Shown: piece after piece, positions 11,931-22,177 of the stretch
Numbering within the stretch: the stretch's first letter is position 1
How the letters are laid out: every line of letters begins with the position of its first letter
The notes under the pieces: model-generated
The model's database searches: none
The model's input: the letters and a program-made list of their open reading frames with translations, nothing else
Told to the model about the DNA's origin: nothing
Made by a program: the position numbers and the translations under genes
Assembly (NCBI GenBank): GCA_020726505.1
Contig: JAHLEZ010000002.1
Coordinates: forward strand, 3,968,001-4,032,000
Length of the DNA stretch: 64,000 bases
Origin: Leptodontidium sp. MPI-SDFR-AT-0119
Lineage: Eukaryota; Ascomycota; Leotiomycetes; Helotiales; Leptodontidiaceae
Reading direction: 5' to 3'

Positions 11931-12161
11931 GAGGATAGCCAAATTCGTCTCCGGTGAAGCGAGCTGCCTTTCTACTTATACAATTCACTTTAAAGATCAA
12001 AACTAAGGCTTACTTAAACCCGATCTCGGCTTTTCCTTATAGTTAATTTTCTAAAATGATTTAGTGACTTTGAATAAGTTCTTATTCATGGATATATCTA
12101 GGCAATAAAGAGCGAAGGCTGAGTAGTCATCTCTTCACCAGAGACGAATTTAGCTAGCCTC
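11931..12161 (+). repeat. MITE-like element, copy A (about 231 bp)
   Basis: Best-preserved copy of a terminal-inverted-repeat family. The left end reads GAGGATAGCCAAATTCGTCT and the right end read backwards reads GAGGCTAGCTAAATTCGTCT; about 26 of 29 terminal bases agree. The interior is AT-rich and non-coding. An inner block near 12066-12092 (GACTTTGAATAAG..TTCATGGA) recurs in copies B and C. Ends plus interior shared by three dispersed copies support a mobile origin. Confidence 0.7.
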
Positions 12162-12366
12162 AAAGGTTTATAAGCGAGCATTCAGGGGCTTCGCTTAAGC
12201 AAGCGAGTCATGTTTTTATTCCAGTGCTTCGAGTCACACGCCAGGAAAGATACGATTTGAGAACAGAGAACTTTAAAATTGAGATCTATGCCTGACTCCT
12301 GCGTCACTGACTACTTTTAAAGGAAATCTCAGACACAAGGAAAGAGAAGGAAATGACCCGTTGACC

Positions 12367-12406
12367 CATATATACACAACTCCATCCATATATACACAAC
12401 TCCATC
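12367..12406. repeat. Two tandem 20-bp units
   Basis: CATATATACACAACTCCATC occurs twice head to tail immediately downstream of the laccase gene. Minisatellite-like; no function inferred. Confidence 0.7.
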
Positions 12407-12557
12407 CATCCATGCCCAATCGCTCACATCTCGCTCCAAACCCGCTATTCAGCATGCGCTCACTGAAGACAAAAGAAAATGTTGGGTATCATAGTAGGAA
12501 ATTCTATGAATATTGAATGATTGTCGTGTATTGTAGGAAATGCGAAATGAGTGTCGT

Positions 12558-14291
12558 TTACACTCCAGAATCCTCGAGCTCAACACCTGAGATCTCGGCA
12601 TAGGTATCCCAAGCAGCGCATGTAGAGTTGAGAGTGTCAAAGTCGGTGAGGGCATTGATCTCATCGATGCGCTCGACAAGTTGGAGGGCGAATCCCTCGG
12701 ATACGTGCCAGCCGATGTGGCAGTGCATGAGCCATGCACCTGGGTTATCGGTTTCGAATGCGATGACAAGGTAGCCTGAGGATGGAAGCATGGCGGTATC
12801 TCTGCGAGGAGGGTTTTCGAGAGTCAAGCTGGTGGTGGAGGAGTCGTAGGTTCCAGAGCCTTGGGCAATGATGAAGAAATCGTGACCGTGAAGATGGATT
12901 GGGTGGGGAACAGCTTGGGTGGTCTCGATGATGAAGTAAACCCATTCATCTGCAGTAGGAAGCTCGATCACATGGGATGATGTCGTGTAGTTGGTGTCGC
13001 CCTCGTAGAGCTGGAGAAGTGTTGGGTCTTCCCACTCAACCTGGAATGTGGTGCCCGCCATGTACCACTTGAAGACATTATTGCTTCTGCCGACAGTGAC
13101 AGCAAAGTCATCATTTACAGACTCAGTTGAAACAGTCTTTGAGACGTATGGAACGAGAGTAGACATATCCTCATCTTCGCAAGAATCGGTGAAGGAATAG
13201 GCGCTGGAGTTGGGCTCGGTAGTATTGGTGGAGTCGTACATGAACATGCCCATAATGTTGTTGGTGTTTTCGTTATCTGAGCAACTGGTCTGAGGAATCG
13301 CGCGGAGCCAAAAATTGCCAGATGATTGAGTAGCAGTGACTATGATGTCGTATCGTTGGCCCATTCCAATAGAAACTGTGGTTGTGGTGTATGGTACGAT
13401 TGGGACAAGATCCATAGCGATGACTTGTAGCTCGTGGTCATCAATCATGAATTTCCAGTGGGTATCAATTGCCCCATTGACAAGTCTGATCCTGTATGAT
13501 TCTCCAGCAACGACAGTGGTGTTGAAACGAGCGCCCAAAGATCCGTAAACATTGGTGCCGTTAATCAAGCCGTTATCGAGCATGGGGGGGCCGGATGTTT
13601 GAGCACTGTGGTACAAGGCATCGGCAGTCTCGTGCGACCAATCATTCAGGAAGATATGACCCATGTCATTGTCGTAATTGGCCGAAGCTGGTCCATTGAT
13701 AACGATGCCACCGAGAACACCTGCATACGCTTGCAGAGCGAAGTGAGAATGGTACCAGGTCGATCCGTATTGAGTCGCTCTCCATGTGTAAGTGATAGTG
13801 TCTCCCGGAGCAGTCGGGCATTGGGTAATGGAAGCAACTCCATCCTCTTGGTTGGTGTAGTTCTGGCGGATACCGTGGAAGTGAAGACTTGTTCCGTTGT
13901 TTGCTAGCCCGTTGTAAAGCTTGACGACTATAAACCTGTAAGCGAGGATCGAAATTGTGAAACCATATTACTTACCGACAGTGTCGCCCCAGTCAGCGAA
14001 CAGTGTTGGCCCTGGAAAGGTTCCATTGACAAGCAAAACCATTCTCTCGACTCCATCCAAGGAGGCGGTAGTGTTGACAAGCTCGAGATAGTATTCTCGA
14101 GTGACTCCTGTATCAGGCACTGTGTTGTAGTAGTCGGTTGTGAGGTCATAATCTCCCCAGCAAGATCTGTCAGTGGCAGAGTTGGTGCATCTTTTGCTGA
14201 GAGAGCCGGTGTCTCGAGAAACCGAGGGTGCTGCAGAAGCGGTAGAGAGGAAAAGCAAGCCAGAGGCTAGAAAAGAAGGTTGGAAGCGCAT
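12558..14291 (-). CDS. Laccase (multicopper oxidase), secreted, two exons
   Basis: Secreted p-diphenol:O2 oxidoreductase. Exons 14291-13976 and 13927-12558 joined over a 48-nt intron give 561 residues, the usual size. The signal peptide is MRFQPSFLASGLLFLSTASA and a Kex2-like KR follows at about residue 33. All four copper motifs are present: HFHG..QCP near residue 122 (Phe where Trp is common), TWYHSHFALQ near 160, HPIHLHGHDF near 446 and HCHIGWHVSEGF near 505. The axial type-1 position is Phe, the class linked to high redox potential. The C-terminus is DSGV, matching the DSG(L/I/V) plug of ascomycete laccases. An upstream in-frame TTG adds four residues but is not a credible start. Many N-glycosylation sites are present. 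Likely roles are lignin/phenol oxidation or pigment polymerisation. Confidence 0.95.
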
Positions 14292-15741
14292 CTTGAGATA
14301 CAATAGAGAATGTGAGGAAGTACGAAAGACTGTAAGAAAAGAGAAGGAAGGAAGTCGAGGTTGTTGGAGAGAGAAGAGGATGGATCGATGGATGATGATG
14401 GTTGTATTTCGAAGGCAACTGCCCTCGTTATATACATCTGAAGATGTGCTCTGCGCAGTATAGACCTGAAGTCTCTGAATGGGGGCCAGGGTATTCCCGC
14501 AGCCATCTCTGAATGCATCTATTGGAAAAACGTCGCGTACCTTGTTACCAAAGGCCTGTCAACAAAGTGCAGCTTACTACCCCACTAGGAATAATGTCAA
14601 ATGTCAGGAAAACTGGAGCCATTGTGGGTAGCTTTCTAGGGTATCTATCCAACAGAAAGAGCTGCTTCAAGCCCTTGCTGGCCTCTCAAACCTTCTACAG
14701 CCACACTTGCCTTTACAACAGGCCAGATTTTGGCTCGTGCTTAACGACGACCCAGGGTGTGTAGCCAATACATGTAAACCGTTCCTGTCCTCGACCCATA
14801 AAAGTTAACATTTAACATTATTCCCACGGGGGGATAGTGGAGCCAGTCAAACCCAAAATACTTCAAACAGACGCGAGTCATCTTCATTGGGACTTAGCGG
14901 CATTTCCGGGTAACTCTCCAGAAGGCTGAGCTAAACACAGGACAGTAGTTGGCCCAAGTGGAAGCAGAGTATGCTTAAAACGGGAAATTGTGTCAGGCAA
15001 GACAAGCACCGTCAAGCAGCGAACCAAAACATTGGCCCAGTCAGCATCATTGGCACCCAAACATCTTCGGCGAGGAGTTCCCGGTGTTATGCCGCTGAAT
15101 AATCTTCGTCTGATCCCGAAAAGGCCACGCCTGGTATGGTACGTATTCTAGAAGTACGTGGATCTCTCGGAAGAGGCTGAAATGGGCTTTGCTGGGGGCA
15201 CGGAGCACAACGCTTCTACTTGCGTCTTGGCACTGGAAAGGGGGTGTCAGCCGCGTCACGTGGTGGATGCCATGAAGACCTCCGGCATTTCTCCATCAGC
15301 TATCAGACGCTCCACCATGAAGATAACGGGAAGGCCGCTCGAGGGTAAAATACCCTCCCTGGTATGTTTCGAATTGTGTTGAGGACATCTGGGGCTTGTG
15401 CAAGGGGGAAGGCATAAAGGGCTTTCGCCATTTCCGACGTGGAGACGTCCTCAGCCTCAGTGAGGAAGACGTCAGGGTATAGCTGGCCTGTTTAGAGGAA
15501 ATACGCGTCATGTAGCCCAGAGAGGTATTGGGGTGGTCAGACTTCATTGTATCCCAAAATACTTTCCTTTTGCCTATTGATCAGTAAACTGTTGAAGATA
15601 AGTACTGGATCAATCCTGCATTGGAAGTAGAGCACCACCATCCACCACCTTCTTACCAAGTCATTATATCTTTTCCTTTACAACTTTCTTTAACGTCACT
15701 CTTCAGTCTCTTCTCCATCCCTTCGCCTTACTTTCCTCAAA
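14292..15741. other. Divergent promoter region, no gene seen
   Basis: About 1.45 kb between the laccase (leftward) and a small secreted-protein gene (rightward), so it holds both promoters. A pyrimidine tract near 15665-15740 precedes the rightward start. I see no convincing ORF or RNA gene. Confidence 0.5.
14429..14436 (-). promoter_or_regulatory. TATA box of the laccase gene
   Basis: GTATATAA on the minus strand lies about 140 bases upstream of the laccase ATG. The leader between them is CT-rich on the coding strand, as in many expressed fungal promoters. Confidence 0.45.
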
Positions 15742-16364
15742 ATGTTGTTCACCACCTCCAACATTGCCTCCTTGATGGCACTTAGCTCCATTGCCAATGC
15801 AGCAGCATTCTTCAGACGCGAGTCCGTGTCGGGAGTAACTCTCTACGCCTATGGCATCGACTCGGGACTTCCCCTCATCTACGCTGATGGTAAGCAGTTC
15901 TGCTCTTTGTTGTCTCTATTATCGCTAACTCTTTGGAAGGACTTGCCTATATCGGACTCAATGGCCCATCCAATGCTTCCGTATCCACAAACGTCACGTT
16001 TACCATTGACAGCTCGGACTCAACCATCCCCTGGACCATCACAGCCAACTCATCCACCGCCTCATTCAACGAAACTCTTTCCATGTACATCATCCCTACC
16101 AATGGTTCCTTCTCCCAAGTCGGTTACTCGACGGACGCTACTCTTCCAGAAGGTGCCGTGAATGTAGGCTTCACTCTTTTCGGCAAGTCCGTCGCATATG
16201 CTGCGAGTGACTCGGATCTCGAGTTGACATTCTGGGCTGCGAACTCCACCACCGATGGCGTCTATGCCCTTTACTGGGATTCAGCAGCAGCATCCTCTGC
16301 CATTCCTGACGGAGCTCTGCCAGTGACCGTCAAGACAACCGTTCCATCAATCCCTTCCGTCTAG
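15742..16364 (+). CDS. Small secreted glycoprotein, two exons
   Basis: Predicted extracellular protein of 190 residues, from exons 15742-15889 and 15940-16364 joined over a 50-nt intron with branch site GCTAAC. The signal peptide MLFTTSNIASLMALSSIANA is followed by FFRRES. The rest is rich in Ser, Thr, Ala and beta-prone segments (GLAYIGLNGP, VGFTLFGKSVAYAA, LELTFWAANS), with several N-x-S/T sequons and no cysteine in the mature part. It looks like a wall-associated or surface beta-sandwich protein. I do not recognise the family. Size and secretion make it an effector or adhesion candidate, which is only inference. It converges on the aminopeptidase gene, whose stop lies 305 bases away. Confidence 0.8.
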
Positions 16365-16668
16365 TCATGGATTTTGCGAAAATTTTCTTGCTTCTCTCGT
16401 GGTTTGGTCGGTGGAAATAGAGGTGTTTAAGTCGGGTCCAATACATGGTTTTCCTTTGTCTCTGTCGGGTTTTGCAAAAATTAGGAATCAGATACCAGAG
16501 AACGTGGAAAACTTGGTTTATCAAACATGTACATATCTAACAAGTACATAGCAATTTAAAGGGATGTTATGTGTAATATTGTCCCCCTAGTTGCGTCTGG
16601 TGAATCATAAAAGAAATTCAAAATCCAAAGCTTACCTAAGGTACCTTGATATCTCAAAATAAAATATT

Positions 16669-19520
16669 TTACATACAGCCAAGAAACTCCAATGCATCTC
16701 TAACACCACTAACTGACCGCGAAATCCTCGTCGGCCCATGTTTGTAATACCCATTACTTCTTAGCCATCCAATCAAATTCTCCCGATCCCTTTCCAACCA
16801 TGCCGCCCTAACCTCAATGCCCTCAAAACACAGCTCTGCATCCGTTCCGATTGTCTAAAATAAATTAGGTACTTATAACAATTAAACAATGCAATAGTGA
16901 GACTTACACCAGCATCCACTCTCTCCAGATATTTCCTCGCGCCCTCGCTGTACTCTAGTTTCGTCAGACAGTCCAGTACCATTTCTCCCAGCGGCGCGAT
17001 CTTCAAGAAAGTCAACCCGGGGGTTTTGTTCCAGGCTCCAGATGAAATGAAGCGCCAGAGTGCATATATCCCCTTTCTATGCGTGGCGAGAGCCTCAAGA
17101 GATGGCCGTAGGCCTACATCGGCTATCATCTCAGGGGTTGTGGCGAGCTTGAGAGTCTTCTTGATGCATGCTTTGTTTTGAGCATTTCCTAATGAGCGCA
17201 TGATATCTCTTCTAGTCGAGCCAGTTGAAGTCTTTAGCTTTCTGAACAGCTTGTTGTACTTATGACTATTAGCATGAACATCGCACTATTGAAGGAAGAA
17301 TAGACTTGCCTCCTTCTTACCACCGCGTTTAAGAATAATCTCGAAAACCTCCGCACGAATATTCGGATTCAAAATCTTCTCGTCTCCGGCAATGAATTTC
17401 TCAAACATGACATCTGCAGCAGCCACGACTTTCTCATCCCCGCCCGAGTTTCCAAATAGTAGAGCCTTGAAGCGTATTTCATCCATGTCATCGTCTTCGT
17501 TGAACTTCCCTTTCCAGTATAGACATCCCCTGACTAAGTGTTTATGAAAATCCACGAAAGCGTTCCGAATGCATTGGTCTTCAAACAGCAGCCTCTTGGA
17601 TATCTCTCGCAATGTCCTGATAATAACTTTCCAAACAAAGAAGTTCGTTTCGTCTTTGAAGTTTTGCAGCATGCTTAATAGGTCTGATGTCCGTAGACTG
17701 CGATGACCGGCAAATGCAAGAGATGCTGTGTTAGTAATCAATCCGATGCGATCTTCAACAGAAAGAGTTCCTTTACAAGCATCTTTTCCCAGATTCTGCA
17801 ATCTTATGATCGGATATGCCACTCGGTAGAACCCCATCTGCCCAGGATTGATTCTGTACATGTTTAATGAAATTTTAATGACTTTGGGTTCTGCGTCTAG
17901 GCGTTCTCGGGTCACTCCTTGACTAGTAAGAATCTCAAGAAATATTGGGTAAGTTGTGGTACTTTCGCTTTCCGCATTAGATGCCAAGAACTGGGATTGC
18001 GTGAGTGTGATAGTGCTGTCTGCCTCATTCTCCTCGACGTTGATCACAGGATGGCCTGAGTTCTCAGTCCAAGCTTTCATCCCAGCTCGAATGTCTGATT
18101 CGTTGATCTGACCCAATATTTCCCATAAATCTTCAGGGTCACCGTTTCCATAAGCATTCTGCAACAGAAAGCGTCGTATGCCTTGCAGAAATTCGTCTTT
18201 CCCAACGAAGCCAGCGAGCATTCTCATCATACTAACGCCTTTGCCGTACGTAATGGCGTCAAGGGGCGCGTTTGGCGTGACAAGGGCATGACTAAATCGA
18301 CTTGAATCGAAAGTCATTGCCTTCTGCATCTGCTCCGATATAAAATCTTGCCAGGGCTGGGAATCGGAGAGCCGTTCTTGAGCCATGGTCTCCGCCCAGT
18401 CTGCCAGCGCTTCTTTAAGCCAGAAATTCTCCCAAGAGGACATTGTGACTAGGTTTCCGAACCACTGGTGGGCAATCTCATGAGTCATCAATTGGGCACA
18501 AGACGTCTTCTCTGCAACCGAGCTGTCGGGACCAATGAACAAAACAGCAGTAGAGATTGTCACCAAGCCCCAATTCTCCATGGCTCCAACACTCCCTGGT
18601 ACTGCCAGGATATCCAGTTTCTCCAAACCGCAATCGAGTCTGAAGAGCTGCTCGTAGATAGCCAGTACCCGAGCGGCAATCCCCAGAGCATATCTGCAGT
18701 GCTCAATATCGTAATTCCGTGGCGCGAAAGCTCTGACCGGGACTCTAAAGTCATGCAATTCGATCATGTTGAACTCCCCCACGGCAAATGCCAGCAGATA
18801 TGTTGATATTGGGGCCGTACGATGGAACTCGACTTTCTTCTTCTCTCGAGACGTTACTAAAGTTTCTGATTCTGATTTGATGGGCATGTTTCCCAGACAT
18901 GTCAAATGACCTGGAACGACCAATGTGACGTTGAAAGTAGCTTTAAAGCATGGCTCGTCGAAGCAGGGGAATACTGTTCTGGCATGCATTGGCTCGAAGA
19001 AAGTCGATAGCATAGCTGACCCACACACTTCTGTGATTTGTAGACCCGTTCCAGTCTTATCGAGGAAGCCAGAGAAGGTTTGATGAATGAATATTCGTGA
19101 TTTTGTGGGTAGAGGCTGCTGGAGGAAAATAGAGAAGATCTGTAGCGTGGAATCACCCCCGGTATCCGAAATTTTGATGGGGTCACCTTGACCATCGTAG
19201 AGTGCTGTGCTTCGAATAGCTAGCTTTTGCGCATTGAGAGTTATGACTGTTGTAGGTTCCGTGACCTCAACTTCGATCGTTATCGAGCCGTCGAACGTTT
19301 CCCTCCCAATATATGGCTCGATTCGAAGATCATAATGGGTTGGTTTCGCACGTCGAGACAAATTCTGGATCTCCATGCTGCAGAAATACGAGGAATGTAA
19401 ATGAGAGACAATCGATAGCGACGATGAATCAGGACCGAAGATTGGGCACGAGGTGTCTTTCATATGGCAAGTGGAATGGAGGGGCCTGGCCACATTCCGA
19501 TAAAGAAATGGGTAATCCAT
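16669..19520 (-). CDS. M1 family zinc aminopeptidase (Ape2/Aap1-like)
   Basis: Zinc metallopeptidase removing N-terminal residues from peptides. Exons 19520-17310, 17258-16908 and 16854-16669 give 915 residues. Key features are GAMENWG near residue 312, the zinc site HEIAHQWFGNLV near 346 with the third ligand Glu in LKEALADW, and the transition-state Tyr in ITYGKGVSMMRML. LKEALA departs from the usual LNEGFA. An ERAP1-like helical C-terminal domain follows. The first intron is a GC-AG intron (GAG|GCAAGT..CATAAG, 17309-17259), needed to reach the downstream frame. Two starts are possible: 19520 adds a basic, mitochondrial-like leader (MDYPFLYRNVARP) and 19376 (MEIQNLSRRAKP) gives a cytosolic form, as known for related yeast enzymes. 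Confidence 0.92.
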
Positions 19521-19957
19521 TCCTAGAAAGAGACGTGGAACATTGCGGGGAACAATAGAAACATTCTTCAGTGAATTAAGGGACACAAAGAACTAGCTGC
19601 GAGAACCAATCAAGTGGAATGTCCCATACAACTCCCTAAACTGGTGTCTCGACTCTCAAGCGACAAAGAGGCACGCACCTTGGCACAGATGGGCTGGGCT
19701 TGGTTTGAATGTCACAAATCAATCAAACGACTTTCATCTGGAGAATCAAATACGGGTGCTGGACCGAAGGGAGGTGCTTCCCACATATATTAAGCACCGA
19801 AAATATCTGGTGGCGCCGCGCTCAACGTAGACCGTCAAAACTCCACACACGGCTCGATATACTTGCATTGCGGCTCTGCGTATCACGATACAACATAATA
19901 AAACATGTTCGGCCAGCATAGGAAACGCAGCAGAAAATAGTGTAGGCCAGCAGGCAA
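19521..19957. other. Intergenic promoter region
   Basis: About 440 bases between two leftward genes: the upstream region of the aminopeptidase and the 3' flank of the F-box gene. No ORF, RNA gene or repeat is evident. Confidence 0.5.
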
Positions 19958-21590
19958 CTAAGAAGCAGTAACCAAGTCAGGAAGGCTATCCGCCGAATCG
20001 TCCGAATCTTCGGAATCATTGGAATCTTCGGAATCATTGGAAACTTCGGAATCGTAAAGCTCGGAATCAGACTCGACCAGGAGCCTCAAGTACTTTGCGA
20101 TAGCATCTTTGAAGGTCTTGGAATACTCCTGAGACCAAGGTCCCTTGGGCAGCTCAAATTCTTCCTCGGATTCCTCTTCAGACTCTGTAGGATCTCCGCG
20201 GTCTCGAACACAAGAAACCCAACCTGTTGGGTATCTGTCTGTACGCTTCAAAACAAAATCCTCGAGTGCGTCGGTGACAGCTCTTTCAACAACCCATGTT
20301 GAATCGACTTTCTCGTTGTCGTCCCAGAGTTCGAAGTCCTTCTGACGCACCGCTTCGCCATGGTATTCATGAAACCCAGTAGACAAGCGGAAATGGTCTA
20401 ACGAAGTAAACGCTCGAAGACGCTTGCAGAGAGACTTCATGGAGCCAGTGAACACCCCACATGCTAGAAGCTTAATGCTCTTCAACGTGTCTGACTGAGA
20501 AGAAAAGAACTCTACGAAATCATTCTCATCGAATTCGAGGAAGTAAAACTCCACTTTACTTAGCGAGGGCTTCTTTTTCGAGCCTAAAAGGTGGCGGAGC
20601 TTCAAGCCGTGGTCAAACGTAGACTCTCCGCGTTCTCCAGATGGCTCAATGAAGAGACTTTCTAGAGATGGCATCATGTCTAATAAAGTCGCAGAAAACC
20701 CTCTTTTAAGAGAGGAATTCAGAGACGCTGGATGATGGGTGTCCTCCACGTCACGGTCGTAGCAATCGGGCATGATCCATTCAAAGCGTCGAAGGGGCAT
20801 CAGCACAGTCTTTGCGCAAGCTAAGTCCCTTGCATTGAGGTTCATGAACGCTGGACTCATACTATGTGGATAAGATCGAGAACCAAGGTCGTTCGTCCCA
20901 CATATCTTCAGATGATCGAGTTGCAAACCAGCCGCATCTCCGGCTCGAAGAAGGTATTGGAGTTGAATGAGACCACAATCCTTGAAGCGGCATGCGTTTG
21001 CCCCATTGAGGTAATTGAAGCCCTCCGGGTCCGTTTCGTATTGAAGGCCCAGTTGGTCGAATCCGTGGCTTTTAGGATTGCTTCCATCTGGATGATCAGG
21101 GAATCCAAGCGTGATCGATTTCAGGAGTGGTAAGTTCCGGAAGGCGTCTGTAAGCAGCTTGATCCCTCGACCAGACTCTTCCAGTCGTTTTTGGGCTTTG
21201 ATGAAGGCATTGATATGCCGCGAACTCTTGTGGTCCCAGCCACAACAGACATCTCCATCGACAATATGATCCCATCCCAGCCATCCATCTACTGTATCCA
21301 CGGGAAGAAGTTCCAGGCCAATTCGAAGTGATTTCACGAGCCCGCGGAGGTGTGGTTGTCTCGAGATCTGAAGGAGCCTTCCAACGTTAGTCCTACCATC
21401 TTCGTATAATTGAATCTGGAATTGCTCACATGCCCAGACTGTGCTCTTGGATGAATATCGACACATGGCTGAAGATATTGGGCGCCGTATCCTGCGCAAG
21501 GCTCTTGCAGACAAGACGGAGGGCTTTGACTGCATCGCGGTCGAGATACTTCAAGACTTCGTTGGTCAGTTCCAGAGGGAGTCGATCCAT
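19958..21590 (-). CDS. F-box protein with acidic Ser/Asp-repeat tail
   Basis: Likely substrate adaptor of an SCF ubiquitin ligase. Exons 21590-21430 and 21377-19958 give 526 residues. The start MDRLPLELTNEVLKYLDRDA is a classic F-box, followed by ALRLVCKSLAQ. The 52-nt intron has GTGAGC, branch site GACTAAC and acceptor GGAAG, and is required because the F-box frame ends just after the donor. The middle resembles the irregular Leu-rich region of fungal F-box proteins (HLRGLVKSLRIGL). The last 40 residues are a low-complexity acidic repeat (NDSEDSNDSEDSDDSADS). An in-frame TTG upstream is not used here. The substrate is unknown. Confidence 0.85.
19985..20062 (-). repeat. In-frame short repeats coding the acidic tail
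   Basis: Repeated units close to TCGGAATCATTGGAA encode the NDSED/SDDSAD tail of the F-box protein. Because the repeat is in frame, its length can vary without breaking the gene. Confidence 0.65.
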
Positions 21591-22177
21591 GCTGCTGCTG
21601 TTGGCAGGGTTTCGAGTTCTCGGTCTAGGATCAATCAAAGGTATATTCGAGATGTGGCTTGTTTGTCAAGGGTTGAGGTGTTCAGGAGTTGAGGCAGTGG
21701 TATTGTTCTGTTTAGAAAACAGTCGCGACGAACTGCTCGTGGACGCGTCAATAAGCAATGACGTCGGCACTAGAGGGGGCATAAACCAAGGGGTTGCCTC
21801 GCTAATCTCAGGGGCTGGAAGTGTCCTAGTTCAGGCGTCCTTCGCTGTACCTACAGGGTTCAAGTCACTGAAAATTAGCCCTGAATAACGTTTTAAAGTT
21901 TAATGAATAATCTTTCAAAGTGATCATCGTACCAGACTTGCCTAGATTCTTGCAGGCAACTGTTAAGACTGATAAAACAGTATATTTCACAAAACCGAGC
22001 GAGAACATTCAAATCCAGAAGTACGGAACATGAGGGGTAAATCTGTCTATCTTGTTCCCCTGCATTTATCAAAAAAATGAGACTCGCGACATGATATCTC
22101 AACCTGTCCCAAGTAGCAATTCGCAATTTGCTCCAACCCTTCATCATAAATCATTAACTCGAAAGCCATAATCCCCT
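21591..22177. other. Intergenic promoter region
   Basis: About 590 bases upstream of the F-box gene and downstream of the MFS gene. No supported ORF, RNA gene or repeat is seen. Confidence 0.45.

Larger units (their letters stand above)
9751..12557. other. AT-rich gene-free region with repeat remnants
   Basis: About 2.8 kb without a supportable gene; the open frames present lack family features. From roughly 11150 to 12250 the sequence is visibly AT-rich with many TA steps, unlike the neighbouring genes. It contains the inverted-repeat element at 11931-12161 and a short direct repeat at 12367-12406. Decay of old transposon sequence, possibly by repeat-induced point mutation, is a reasonable inference but was not measured. 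Confidence 0.5.
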
